NCBI RefSeq assembly: GCF_003051005.1
Contig: NZ_QAOW01000002.1
Span: 248,001-312,000 of the forward strand
Length of the DNA stretch: 64,000 nt
Origin: Rhodococcus sp. OK519
GTDB taxonomy: Bacteria > Actinomycetota > Actinomycetes > Mycobacteriales > Mycobacteriaceae
Direction of reading: 5' to 3'
Under the pieces are notes generated by a model, which did not search any database, was not told the DNA's origin, and saw nothing but the letters and a program-made list of their open reading frames with translations. This document shows positions 45,575 to 53,989 of this stretch, one piece after another. The position numbers and the translations under genes were made by a program. Each line of letters begins with the position of its first letter. The stretch's first letter is position 1.

Positions 45575-46303
45575 TCACAGCGGCGTGGTGATCAGATGTC
45601 CCGGGCGGGCGGTGACGATGTGCCCGTCGGGTATCTCCTTCCAGTCGTGGTTCCGGTCGAACGGTTCGGAACTGAGTACGGCCCGGTCGTCGTCCACCAG
45701 TGCCGACAACGAGTGGTCCCACGTGGTCGCCCACAACTGGTGGCCATCGCCGAGCAGCATGTTCAACCGTGACCCCGGGGCCGCCTCCGCGACGGCGGCC
45801 GTCACCTGCATCAGGGCCACCTCCGGACCGTTGTCGCGGAGTGCGTGCCGAACCAGCAACCACAGAAACGCCGAGTCGGTGGGCGCCTCGAGACCGAGCA
45901 GGTCGACCGTCGGCAGGCCCGCTGCCAGACCCGTGACCGAGTCGGGCCAGTTCTCGATCCGCCCGTTGAGACTGAACGCCCAGTGGCCCGACACGAACGG
46001 CGCACACGCGCTGCGCTCGACGGGCATCCCGACGGTCGCAGATCGGACGGCCGCGATCACCGAATGCGAGCGGATCTTCGAGAGCATCTCGGGCAGAGCA
46101 GGATCCGACCAGATCGGCATCGCACATCGATAGCGCGAGAGGGTGGAACCCCACCAGGCGGCGCCGTAACCGTCGGCGTTGACGGTGCCGCCACCACGCA
46201 TGTCCCGCGGCGACCACGACTGCCGGAGCAGCGAGAACTCCCCCGCCGTGATCACCTCCCGCACCGACCGTGCGGGGCCGATGTAACCCAGGTGCCTGCA
46301 CAT
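45575..46303 (-). CDS. egtC: Ergothioneine: gamma-glutamyl hydrolase EgtC
   Basis: A 242-residue class II glutamine-amidotransferase-fold amidase that removes glutamate from gamma-glutamyl-hercynylcysteine sulfoxide. Processing exposes Cys2 (MCRHLGYIG), the N-terminal nucleophile. HSVIAAVRSAT, FSLNGRIENW and APTDSAFLWLL are typical. ATG 46303 overlaps the egtB stop by one base (TGATG). The longer open frame over egtB is rejected. Confidence 0.94.
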   Translation of the reverse strand: MCRHLGYIGPARSVREVITAGEFSLLRQSWSPRDMRGGGTVNADGYGAAWWGSTLSRYRCAMPIWSDPALPEMLSKIRSHSVIAAVRSATVGMPVERSACAPFVSGHWAFSLNGRIENWPDSVTGLAAGLPTVDLLGLEAPTDSAFLWLLVRHALRDNGPEVALMQVTAAVAEAAPGSRLNMLLGDGHQLWATTWDHSLSALVDDDRAVLSSEPFDRNHDWKEIPDGHIVTARPGHLITTPL

Positions 46304-47595
46304 CACAGGTCCCGGGCACAGCGGAAACCCGCAAAGATCTGCCGACGAATCGGGTGGTCCCAGTTCCGGAACGTGCCACGACAGGCCACCGGGTCGGTGC
46401 CGAACGATCCGCCGCGCAGCACTCTGTAGTCGCCGCCGAAAAATGCCTCCGAGTACTCGCGATAGGGGAACGCCGCGAACCCCGGGTATCCGGTGAACCG
46501 CGACGACGTCCACTCCCACACGTCCCCGATCAGTTGGTAGACCCCGAGCGGGGATCGACCGGCCGGGTACGAGCCCACCGGGGCCGGCGCAAGATGTCGC
46601 TGCCCCAGGTTCGCCCTCGTGTGATCGGGTTCCTCGTCTCCCCAGGGGAATCGGCGGGATCGGCCGCTCGCGGGATGCCAGCGCGCCGCCTTCTCCCACT
46701 CCGATTCGGTGGGCAACCTCTTGCCTGCCCACCTCGCGTACGCGTCGGCTTCGAACCAGCACACGTGCATCACGGGTTCGTCCGGCGGAACGGGTTCGAG
46801 CACCCCGAACCGGTGACGCCACCACCGACCGCCACCGTCCCCGGTCCAGAACTGGGGCGCCTCGAGCCCGGATTCGCGACGGTGCACCCAGCCGCGATCA
46901 CTCCACAGCTCGCGCCGCCGATAACCGCCGTCGTCGATGAACGCCGCGTAGTCCCCGTTGCTCACCGGGACTGTGTCGATCGCGAACTCCGCGACGTGAA
47001 CCCGATGTGCGGGCCGTTCGTTGTCGAGCGCCCACGGATCATCCGACGTCCCCATCGTGAATCCGCCTGCCGGTATGACGGTCTCGCGCTCGGACACCGG
47101 GGCCGCGGGCCTCGGGACGTCCGGCGCGGTGAGGACCGACTGCCCCTTGCGTAGCTGGTGAGTGGCCAGCATCGTCTCGTCGTGCTGCTGCTCGTGCTGG
47201 GCGATCATCGCGAACGCGAACCCGTCGTGTTCGAGGGGCCGCCCACGGAATCGACTCGTATCCAGCACATCCCACATCTTGTCGCGCACCTGCCCGACGT
47301 ATCGCCGGGCCTCCGCGGGCCCCAGGAGCGGCAGCGTCGGACGGGTGGACCGGGCGTGTTTGAAGGCGTCGTACAGGTCGTCGATGTCGCGACGGACAGG
47401 CTCGCGGCCACCGACATCGCGGATCAGCCACAGTTCTTCCTGGCTACCGATGTGCGCGAGATCCCAGACCAACGGGCTCATCAGCGGCGAATGCTGCGCG
47501 ACCAGATCCGAGTCGTCGACACAGTCCGTCAGGGCGTGGCTGCGGTGCCGCGCGCGCAGCAACGCGGATTCCAACTGCTCGCGCAGACCGCTCAC
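46303..47595 (-). CDS. egtB: Ergothioneine: hercynine oxygenase / sulfoxide synthase EgtB
   Basis: A 430-residue non-heme iron enzyme that joins gamma-glutamylcysteine (or cysteine) to hercynine with oxygen. The DinB-like N-terminal domain provides iron ligands H48 (LAHIGSQEELW), H134 and H138 (QHEQQHDET). The C-terminal formylglycine-generating-enzyme-like domain (about 165-430) has GDVWEWTSSRFTGYPGF and the final GFRCAR. GTG start overlaps egtA by GTGA. The frame is open far upstream over egtA but that part is antisense-like shadow. Confidence 0.95.
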   Translation of the reverse strand: MSGLREQLESALLRARHRSHALTDCVDDSDLVAQHSPLMSPLVWDLAHIGSQEELWLIRDVGGREPVRRDIDDLYDAFKHARSTRPTLPLLGPAEARRYVGQVRDKMWDVLDTSRFRGRPLEHDGFAFAMIAQHEQQHDETMLATHQLRKGQSVLTAPDVPRPAAPVSERETVIPAGGFTMGTSDDPWALDNERPAHRVHVAEFAIDTVPVSNGDYAAFIDDGGYRRRELWSDRGWVHRRESGLEAPQFWTGDGGGRWWRHRFGVLEPVPPDEPVMHVCWFEADAYARWAGKRLPTESEWEKAARWHPASGRSRRFPWGDEEPDHTRANLGQRHLAPAPVGSYPAGRSPLGVYQLIGDVWEWTSSRFTGYPGFAAFPYREYSEAFFGGDYRVLRGGSFGTDPVACRGTFRNWDHPIRRQIFAGFRCARDL

Positions 47596-48830
47596 GACAT
47601 CTCCCCGATCGGATTGCCGCCGCGGCGGCACCGGACCGATGCTCCGCCCAACGCTGCCGCCAACTCTCGATCCGGTGCGACCTCGGCGGCCAGTTCCAGC
47701 AGCTCCACTGCCGCGCACCGTAGCTCGCTGTCGGCGAGCCCGTTCCGGGCCGCATCCGACCACCGGCCTCGAGTGCCCGCAGCAATCGCCGACGCCGTAT
47801 CCACCGTCTTTCCCGAGGACAGGAGTGCCTCGAGAGCCGCGACCGGCTGCCGCCACCCGTCGCCCGGCTGCGTGTCGAAGTACCGCACCTCGAGGTGCCC
47901 CACCGCCCGCACCGAGGGGAAGACCGTCGTCAGGTGGTAGTCCAGGTCCGCAGGCGTCGGACGTCGGCCGATGTCCTCGTCGAGCGCGCCGTCGATCCAG
48001 TCGGCGAACGTCGCCCCGGGCGGCGCCGTCCAGGACGGCCCGTCCCGCTGCACGCACAGCAATGGGACGTCGAGCACCCATCGCGCGTAGTCGCCGACCG
48101 GGTCGGCCGAGACCGTCGCCGATTCCGGCGGCCCGACCGTGCGGGACCGATCGAGTTCGAGCCACGTCCGCATCCGTTGCGACGCCCAGTCTCCCGACGG
48201 AATGCCGCGCAGCCGCGGCGAGCACGCGAATGCCGCGATCATGGCGGGCCCGACGGCGTGCAGCAGGTTCCAGCGCCGGGCGACGTCCGCGGCGTCGGCG
48301 CCGGCGTCGACGCTCACCTGGACGGCGGCGGTGTTGCACATCATCAGCCTGCCGAACGGGCCGATCTGGTCGAAGTGTTCCTCCATCGCCCGATAGCGCG
48401 GCAGTTGCAGCAGCCGCCGGGCGGTGCGGCGGGAGTCGGCCGCCTGCGCGTGCGTGGTGATCGAACGGGTCGCGAGGAGTGCCCGGAGCGTGCGCTCGTC
48501 GGAGGCGAGGGCGTCGCACAGCAGGGCTGCACTGTCGTGGGGAGAGCTGGAGAGCTCGATCTGACCGCCAGGTTCGACGGTGACGAGGCTGCCGGCCGGG
48601 AGGGGGCGGGCGGGCGAATCGGGATCGAGAGAATGCGGGGCGTGAGGCCCGAGAGCTGCGCCGATGGAGGCGAGGTCGGGGCGGCCGGAGAAGGATCCGC
48701 CGTAGTCGGTGAGCCATTCGAGTTCGGCACCGATGAGCCTCGGTGGCCCCAGCTTGAAGCAGACTCCACCGACGTACGACTCGGCCGCGGGACGCGAGGT
48801 GAAACCGGTGGACTCGACTGCGACAACCAT
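47592..48830 (-). CDS. egtA: Ergothioneine: glutamate-cysteine ligase EgtA
   Basis: A 412-residue GCS2-family ligase that makes gamma-glutamylcysteine for EgtB. IGAELEWLTDY, TVEPGGQIELSSSP, MMCNTAAVQVSVDAG and VRYFDTQPGDGW are typical of the family. GGAGG lies 5 nt before the ATG. First gene of egtABCD; the whole set is translationally coupled at its first two junctions. Confidence 0.94.
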   Translation of the reverse strand: MVVAVESTGFTSRPAAESYVGGVCFKLGPPRLIGAELEWLTDYGGSFSGRPDLASIGAALGPHAPHSLDPDSPARPLPAGSLVTVEPGGQIELSSSPHDSAALLCDALASDERTLRALLATRSITTHAQAADSRRTARRLLQLPRYRAMEEHFDQIGPFGRLMMCNTAAVQVSVDAGADAADVARRWNLLHAVGPAMIAAFACSPRLRGIPSGDWASQRMRTWLELDRSRTVGPPESATVSADPVGDYARWVLDVPLLCVQRDGPSWTAPPGATFADWIDGALDEDIGRRPTPADLDYHLTTVFPSVRAVGHLEVRYFDTQPGDGWRQPVAALEALLSSGKTVDTASAIAAGTRGRWSDAARNGLADSELRCAAVELLELAAEVAPDRELAAALGGASVRCRRGGNPIGEMS

Positions 48831-48917
48831 GCCATCCTCCCCTCGGGAGCGGTCGAGCGTCCTTCTCGACAGTAGAGGTCGCTCCCAGTCGTGGCTACCG
48901 ATCGGGAGGAATAACCG

Positions 48918-50090
48918 ATGCTCGACCTCGACCGTCTCCGACGCGACACACCTGGTTGCCTGGAAAGGGTATTTCTCGACAGCGCCGGGTCCTCATTGCC
49001 GCCGCAACCGGTGCTGTCGACGGTGATCGGGCACCTCCGTCGCGAAGCCGAGGTCGGCGGGTATGTCGCCGCGGCGGAACGGGCCGAGGACCTGGCCGCC
49101 GTGCGTCGATCCCTGGGCCGGCTGATCGGCACCGAACCGGTGAACATCGCGCTGATGGACAGCGCCACCCGCGCATGGTGCGACTTCTTCACCTCGATTC
49201 CGCTGCAACCCGGCGACCGAATTCTGCTGTCGCAGGTGGAGTACGCGAGCAACGCGATCACCGCGCTGCATCGGGCCCAGGCGACCGGCGCAATCGTGGA
49301 GACGGTGCCCAGCGACGCCACCGGACGGATCGACCTCGACGCCCTCTCACGGATGCTCGACGAGCGTGTCCGACTGGTGTCACTCGTCCACGTCCCCACC
49401 AACGGCGGCCTGATCAATCCGGTGCGCGAGGTTGTCGACCTCGCACACCGCCACGGGGCTATGGTCCTGCTCGACGCGTGCCAGTCGATCGGTCAGATCC
49501 CGATCGACGTCGGAGAACTGGGCGTGGACGCACTGTCGGCGACCGGACGCAAGTGGCTGCGCGGCCCCCGCGGCACGGGCTTTCTCTACCTCCGGGACGC
49601 CCTCGCCCGCGACCTGAAGCCGATGGCGATGGATCTCCATGGGGCACAGTGGTTGTCACCCACAGAGTACCTCCCGGCCGCCGACGCGACCCGGTTCGAA
49701 CTGTGGGAGTGCGACGTCGCCGCCAGACTCGGGCTGGGCGTGGCCGTCGAGTACCTACTCGGCATCGGAATCGACTATGCGGCAACCGCTGTCGCGGAGC
49801 TGGCCGATTCGATGCGCGCCGGGCTCGCGGAGATTCCCGGCGTCGTCGTTCACGACCAGGGAGTCGACCGGTGCGGGATCGTCACCTTCACCGTGGACGG
49901 CATCGAACCGTCCGGCGTCCGAGAACGTCTGGCAGACAATCGGATCACGGTCACCGTCAGCGGCCGGTCCTCTACCCTGCTGGACATGAGCGCCCGCGGA
50001 CTCGGGTCCGTGGTCCGCGCTTCCCCGCACTACTTCGTCTCCGACAGCGACATCGACCATTTCCTGTCCACCGTCGCCGCTCTCGCGTGA
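48918..50090 (+). CDS. Class V aminotransferase-fold PLP enzyme, EgtE-like
   Basis: A 390-residue PLP enzyme. FLDSAGSSLPPQPVLSTVIGHLRREAEVGGYVAA resembles the N-terminus of EgtE, the C-S lyase of the last ergothioneine step, and the PLP lysine is K212 in SATGRKWLRGPRGTGFLYL. Other EgtE features such as ASPHYFVSD near the end are compatible. In mycobacteria egtE is the last gene of the operon on the same strand; here it diverges from egtA across 87 bp. It could instead be a cysteine-desulfurase-like relative. Confidence 0.7.
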   Translation: MLDLDRLRRDTPGCLERVFLDSAGSSLPPQPVLSTVIGHLRREAEVGGYVAAAERAEDLAAVRRSLGRLIGTEPVNIALMDSATRAWCDFFTSIPLQPGDRILLSQVEYASNAITALHRAQATGAIVETVPSDATGRIDLDALSRMLDERVRLVSLVHVPTNGGLINPVREVVDLAHRHGAMVLLDACQSIGQIPIDVGELGVDALSATGRKWLRGPRGTGFLYLRDALARDLKPMAMDLHGAQWLSPTEYLPAADATRFELWECDVAARLGLGVAVEYLLGIGIDYAATAVAELADSMRAGLAEIPGVVVHDQGVDRCGIVTFTVDGIEPSGVRERLADNRITVTVSGRSSTLLDMSARGLGSVVRASPHYFVSDSDIDHFLSTVAALA

Positions 50091-50160
50091 GCCCTCGATC
50101 GGCACGCAAGTAACAATTCGGACAACTATTTCGCAATGCTTACTTCCACCCCTCATCGAC

Positions 50161-50191
50161 ATTGGTAATCATTTGACTTGCATTTACCAAT
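50161..50191. promoter_or_regulatory. ATTGGTAA-N15-TTACCAAT inverted repeat upstream of the lipoprotein gene
   Basis: Eight-base perfect arms in a locally AT-rich stretch; TTGACT lies inside the spacer. It is an operator candidate, 20 nt before the start codon. Confidence 0.4.
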
Positions 50192-50210
50192 ACTGGGGAG
50201 GAATTGAATT

Positions 50211-50723
50211 ATGCGACGTACCAAGGCTGCGGTTCTGGGAGCGGGGATCCTGGCAACCGGGCTTCTGCTGGCGGGCTGCAACGACGCGGACGGCACGCCG
50301 GCGTCCGAGACGACGACCAGCAGTTCGACGACCACCACACCGACGACCACCAGCGCGCCGCCGGCCACGCCCGCTGCGGATTCCGCCGGGGGCGCAGCCG
50401 TCCAGTCCGGCGGAACCGGAGGGAACGGCGGCGGGGCTTCCGGTGGCGGAGCGCCCGCACCTGCACCCGCGCCAGGCCCGGCACCCGCGCCCGCGCCCGC
50501 ACCCGGCGCGGACGGCGTACAGAACGCGCCGCAGCAGGAAGACCCGAACGCCGAGAAGCCTGCCGAGAAGGCGCCCGACGAAAAGAAGGAAGAAGGGACC
50601 CCGGAGGGCGGCACGCCCCCGGCCGGCGAAGGCGGCACGACCGAGGGCGGCGACAAGACGCCTGGAGGCGAGGGCAGCGGAACCGGCGAGGACCCGGAGA
50701 AGGAAGAGACACCGCAGAACTGA
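50211..50723 (+). CDS. Low-complexity lipoprotein
   Basis: A 170-residue protein. Signal peptide with lipobox LLLAGC (C23), then Thr/Ser, Gly/Ala, a Pro-Ala repeat (PAPAPAPGPAPAPAPAP) and finally a Glu/Lys/Gly/Pro-rich acidic tail. No globular domain is visible, so it is likely a surface or wall-spanning linker protein. GGGGAGG lies before the ATG. Compositional bias makes homology calls unreliable. Confidence 0.8.
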   Translation: MRRTKAAVLGAGILATGLLLAGCNDADGTPASETTTSSSTTTTPTTTSAPPATPAADSAGGAAVQSGGTGGNGGGASGGGAPAPAPAPGPAPAPAPAPGADGVQNAPQQEDPNAEKPAEKAPDEKKEEGTPEGGTPPAGEGGTTEGGDKTPGGEGSGTGEDPEKEETPQN

Positions 50724-50733
50724 CTCGTCGATC

Positions 50734-50766
50734 GCGGCGTGCCCCCTCAGAAAGGGGGTACGCCGC
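50734..50766 (+). terminator. Hairpin after the lipoprotein gene
   Basis: GCGGCGT-G-CCCCCT (50734-50747) pairs with AGGGGG-T-ACGCCGC (50753-50766), one G-T pair, 5-nt loop. Confidence 0.85.
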
Positions 50767-50902
50767 CCCGTCTGTCAAACGCACCGGACCTCTTCGACAC
50801 GAGCTTCCCGCTGGGCGGGATCTGTGTGCCACCAGACCATTCACCCGAGTAAATGATCTGTGTCACACCTTTGATTTCGTGTTTCAGTGAGAGGACGACC
50901 CT

Positions 50903-52378
50903 ATGGCCGACGCCACCCCAATTCGACCGATTCCCGCAGATCAGATCACTGAATGGGCCTACGAGGCCGACGTCGTCGTCGCCGGATTCGGTGTCGCCGG
51001 CGCCTCCGCCGCAGTCGGCGCCGCCCAGGCCGGTGCCGATGTCCTGGTGCTCGAGCGCACCGGAGGCTGGGGCGGCGCCGCCGCCATGGCCGGCGGCTTC
51101 ATCTACATGGGCGGCGGCACCCCGGTGCAGAAGGCGTGCGGCTTCGAGGACACCGTCGACAACATGAAGGCCTTCATGAAGGCCGCGCTCGGGCCGGGCG
51201 TCGACGAGGCCAAGATCGACATCTACTGCGAGGGCAGCGTCGACCACTACCACTGGCTGGTCGACGAGTGCGGTGTCCCGTTCAAGATGAGCTTCTGGGG
51301 CGAGCCCGGCTGGGAGCCGCCGGGCGACGACGGCCTGCAGTACACCGGCGGCGAGAACGCGGCGCCGTTCAACGCGACCATCCCGCCCGCGCCGCGCGGC
51401 CACGTCCCGCAGATGCAGGACAAGCACGTCAGCTCGGAGAAGGGCGGCGGCTTCATGCTGATGAAGCCGCTCACCGACAAGGCCGCCGAACTTGGTGTCC
51501 GCTCGGCATACGACATGCGCGTGCAGGCCCTGATCGTCGACGCCGACGGCCGCGTGGTCGGCGTCCAGGCCAAGCAGTACGGCAAGGACGTGGCCGTCCG
51601 CGCCCGCAAGGGCGTGGTCCTCGCGACCGGCAGCTTCGCCTACAACAACCAGATGCTCGAGTCGTACGCGCCGAAGATGGTCAACCGGCCGGCCGCCTCG
51701 ATCGAGGAGCACGACGGCCGCGCCATCCGCATGGCCCAGGCACTCGGCGCCGACCTCGCCCACATGGACGCCGCCGAGGTCGCGTTCTTCTGCGATCCGC
51801 AGCTGTTCATCCGCGGCATCCTCGTCAACGGCCGCGGCCAGCGCTACATCAACGAGGACACCTACCCGGGCCGCGTCGGCCAGGCCACGCTGTACGAGAA
51901 CCACAACCAGTCGTTCCTCGTCATCGACGAAGAGTCCTACGAGGAGGGCATGACGAAGCCGACGTCGAGCCCGCAGCTGCGCCACCAGCCCAAGTGGGTC
52001 GCCGAGACCGTCGAGGAGCTCGAGGCCGAGATGGGCCTGCCCGCCGGCACCCTGCAGGCCACCGTCGACGTCTACAACCAGCACGCCGAGAACGGTGAGG
52101 ATCCGCTGTTCGGCAAGAAGGCCGAATGGGTGAAGCCGATCGGCTCCCCCATCGCAGCGATCGACCTGCGCGGCATGACCGGCGGCTTCACCCTCGGCGG
52201 CCTGCGCACCAACACCGACTCCGAGGTACTGCACGTCTCCGGCGAGCCCATCCCCGGCCTGTTCGCCGCGGGACGCTGCACCTCCGGTGTCTGCGCCGGC
52301 GGCTACGCCTCCGGCACCTCACTCGGCGACGGCAGCTTCTTCGGCCGCCGCGCCGGCATCACCGCGGCAAAGGCCTGA
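50903..52378 (+). CDS. FAD-dependent dehydrogenase, KstD/fumarate-reductase-like
   Basis: A 491-residue flavoprotein. The FAD Rossmann motif is VVVAGFGVAGASAAVGAAQAGADVLVLE (about 24-51), with GGWGGAAAMAGG, GVVLATGSFAYN and the C-terminal GLFAAGRCTSG-CAGGYASGTSLGDG. The fold matches fumarate reductase / 3-ketosteroid delta-1-dehydrogenase relatives. I do not see enough to say that it acts on steroids. GAGAGGACG precedes the ATG; a strong hairpin follows. Confidence 0.85.
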   Translation: MADATPIRPIPADQITEWAYEADVVVAGFGVAGASAAVGAAQAGADVLVLERTGGWGGAAAMAGGFIYMGGGTPVQKACGFEDTVDNMKAFMKAALGPGVDEAKIDIYCEGSVDHYHWLVDECGVPFKMSFWGEPGWEPPGDDGLQYTGGENAAPFNATIPPAPRGHVPQMQDKHVSSEKGGGFMLMKPLTDKAAELGVRSAYDMRVQALIVDADGRVVGVQAKQYGKDVAVRARKGVVLATGSFAYNNQMLESYAPKMVNRPAASIEEHDGRAIRMAQALGADLAHMDAAEVAFFCDPQLFIRGILVNGRGQRYINEDTYPGRVGQATLYENHNQSFLVIDEESYEEGMTKPTSSPQLRHQPKWVAETVEELEAEMGLPAGTLQATVDVYNQHAENGEDPLFGKKAEWVKPIGSPIAAIDLRGMTGGFTLGGLRTNTDSEVLHVSGEPIPGLFAAGRCTSGVCAGGYASGTSLGDGSFFGRRAGITAAKA

Positions 52379-52394
52379 CGCTCACGCTCACTCG

Positions 52395-52434
52395 AATCGG
52401 CCCGGTCGACGCCTCCGCGTCGGCCGGGCCGATT
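52395..52434 (+). terminator. Terminator of the KstD-like gene
   Basis: AATCGGCCCGG-T-CGACG (52395-52411) pairs with CGTCG-G-CCGGGCCGATT (52418-52434), 17-bp stem with one wobble pair. Confidence 0.9.
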
Positions 52435-52643
52435 CACGTTGCACGCCGAGGTTCCGGTAGACTGCTTCGAGTTGTCTCGGCGAGGGCGATTCGCGATGTG
52501 TTTGACGCGCTGAATCACCGTGATCGACGCGGCCACGGTTCTGCTCGAGCACTCTGCTCCGCGCGGCCGTCCGTGTTCGTCCCCCTCCCCCGGGACGATC
52601 GACCGCCAGCGAAATCTCACGTGAGTTGTAGGAGCCGTTCCAC

Positions 52644-53243
52644 ATGTCTGACGACAATCGCCTCGTAGCCTCCACCCGTTCCGAGTTCGGCAAGGGCGCC
52701 GCCCGCCGTGCTCGCCGCGACGGCCAGGTCCCCGCCGTTCTGTACGGCCACGGCACCGACCCGCAGCACCTGAACCTCCCGGCTCGCGACTTCGCGTCGA
52801 TCCTGCGTGCGCACGGCACCAACGTCGTCATCAACCTCGACATCGACGGCAAGGATCAGCTGGCGCTGACCAAGTCGATCGTCGTCCACCCGATCCGTCG
52901 CCACATCGAGCACGCCGACCTTCTGATCGTCAAGAAGGGCGAGAAGGTTTCGGTCGAGGTTCGGATCGTCGTCACCGGCAACGCCGCTCCGGGCGCACTG
53001 GTCACCGAAGAGACCAACACGATCAAGCTCGAGGTCGATGCACTGGACATCCCCGAGTCCGTCGAGGTCTCGGTCGAGGGCGCCGAGGTCGGCACCCAGT
53101 TCCTGGCCGGCGCGGTTGCGCTGCCCAAGGGTGCCACCCTGGCCGACGACGCCGAGCTGCTGCTCGTGAACGTCGTTGCCGCTCAGGCTGCCGAGCCGGC
53201 CGCCGGCGAGGAGACCGAGGCAGCTGCCGGGGCCGAGGCCTGA
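52644..53243 (+). CDS. rplY: 50S ribosomal protein L25 (CTC type)
   Basis: A 199-residue L25 with the N-terminal 5S-rRNA-binding domain (about 6-95, [26 protein letters not shown]) and the C-terminal TL5/CTC beta domain (about 100-185), ending in an Ala/Glu tail. It stabilises the central protuberance; CTC proteins are induced by general stress in Gram-positives. The 209-nt region between the upstream terminator and the ATG is long enough for a regulated leader. RBS TAGGAG. Confidence 0.95.
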   Translation: MSDDNRLVASTRSEFGKGAARRARRDGQVPAVLYGHGTDPQHLNLPARDFASILRAHGTNVVINLDIDGKDQLALTKSIVVHPIRRHIEHADLLIVKKGEKVSVEVRIVVTGNAAPGALVTEETNTIKLEVDALDIPESVEVSVEGAEVGTQFLAGAVALPKGATLADDAELLLVNVVAAQAAEPAAGEETEAAAGAEA

Positions 53244-53271
53244 TCAGCTCCGCGCTGAACTGAACGTCGTG

Positions 53272-53305
53272 CGGCGCGCCGATCCCTTGTGGGTTCGGCG
53301 CGCCG
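53272..53305 (+). terminator. Hairpin between rplY and pth
   Basis: CGGCGCGCCGA (53272-53282) pairs with TCGGCGCGCCG (53295-53305); an inner CCC/GGG pair extends it. Confidence 0.75.
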
Positions 53306-53310
53306 TTCTC

Positions 53311-53338
53311 GTATGAGCACAGCCGTATGAGCACAGCC
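53311..53338 (+). repeat. 14-bp tandem duplication upstream of pth
   Basis: GTATGAGCACAGCC occurs twice head to tail (53311-53324, 53325-53338), 22 nt before the pth start. It probably arose by slippage; it shifts spacing in the pth leader. Confidence 0.9.
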
Positions 53339-53360
53339 GTTTCGAAAGGACACCCGAGCA

Positions 53361-53939
53361 GTGAGTGACGAGACCGGCACCGCAGTGGTGGTCGGCCTGG
53401 GCAACCCGGGTCCGCAGTACGAGAAGACTCGCCACAACATCGGTTTCATGGTGGCCGACGTGCTTGCCGGGCGCGTGGGCGGAAAGTTCAGCGCCCACAA
53501 GCGCAGCGGCGCCGAGATCGTCCAGACCCGGCTCGTGGGCCGCCAGGTGATCCTCGCCAAGCCGCGCTCCTACATGAACCTGTCGGGTGGTGCGGTGTCC
53601 GGGCTGGCCCGCTTCTTCTCGGTGAAGCCGGAGAGCATCGTCGTCATCCACGACGAGCTCGACCTGGACTTCGGCACCATCCGTCTCAAGCAGGGCGGCG
53701 GCGAGGGCGGTCACAACGGCCTGCGCTCGATCTCGCAGTCGCTCGGCACCAAGGACTACCTGCGTACCCGCGTCGGCATCGGCCGCCCCCCGGGCCGTCA
53801 GGATCCCGCCGACTACGTGCTCAAGCCGTTCTCGTCCGTCGAACGCAAGGAACTCGATCTCGTGTGCGAGGAGGCCGCCGACGCCGTCGAGCTCGTGCTG
53901 CAGCTCGGACTCGAGGCGGCGCAGAACCGCCTGCACTGA
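53361..53939 (+). CDS. pth: Peptidyl-tRNA hydrolase
   Basis: A 192-residue enzyme that recycles peptidyl-tRNA released by stalled ribosomes. [20 protein letters not shown] has the catalytic His; [21 protein letters not shown] and [13 protein letters not shown] are the other signatures. GTG start with AAAGGA upstream. Follows rplY as in mycobacteria. Confidence 0.96.
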   Translation: MSDETGTAVVVGLGNPGPQYEKTRHNIGFMVADVLAGRVGGKFSAHKRSGAEIVQTRLVGRQVILAKPRSYMNLSGGAVSGLARFFSVKPESIVVIHDELDLDFGTIRLKQGGGEGGHNGLRSISQSLGTKDYLRTRVGIGRPPGRQDPADYVLKPFSSVERKELDLVCEEAADAVELVLQLGLEAAQNRLH

Positions 53940-53989
53940 TCGGCCGGGCGACGGCTGCAGCCGACAGAACCCGTGCGATTCCGCGGCGT

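Noticed and set aside
46303-48717. An 804-codon frame fusing sequence over egtA to egtB
   Set aside because: The upstream part is an Arg-rich shadow of egtA; GTG at 47595 gives the family-standard EgtB.
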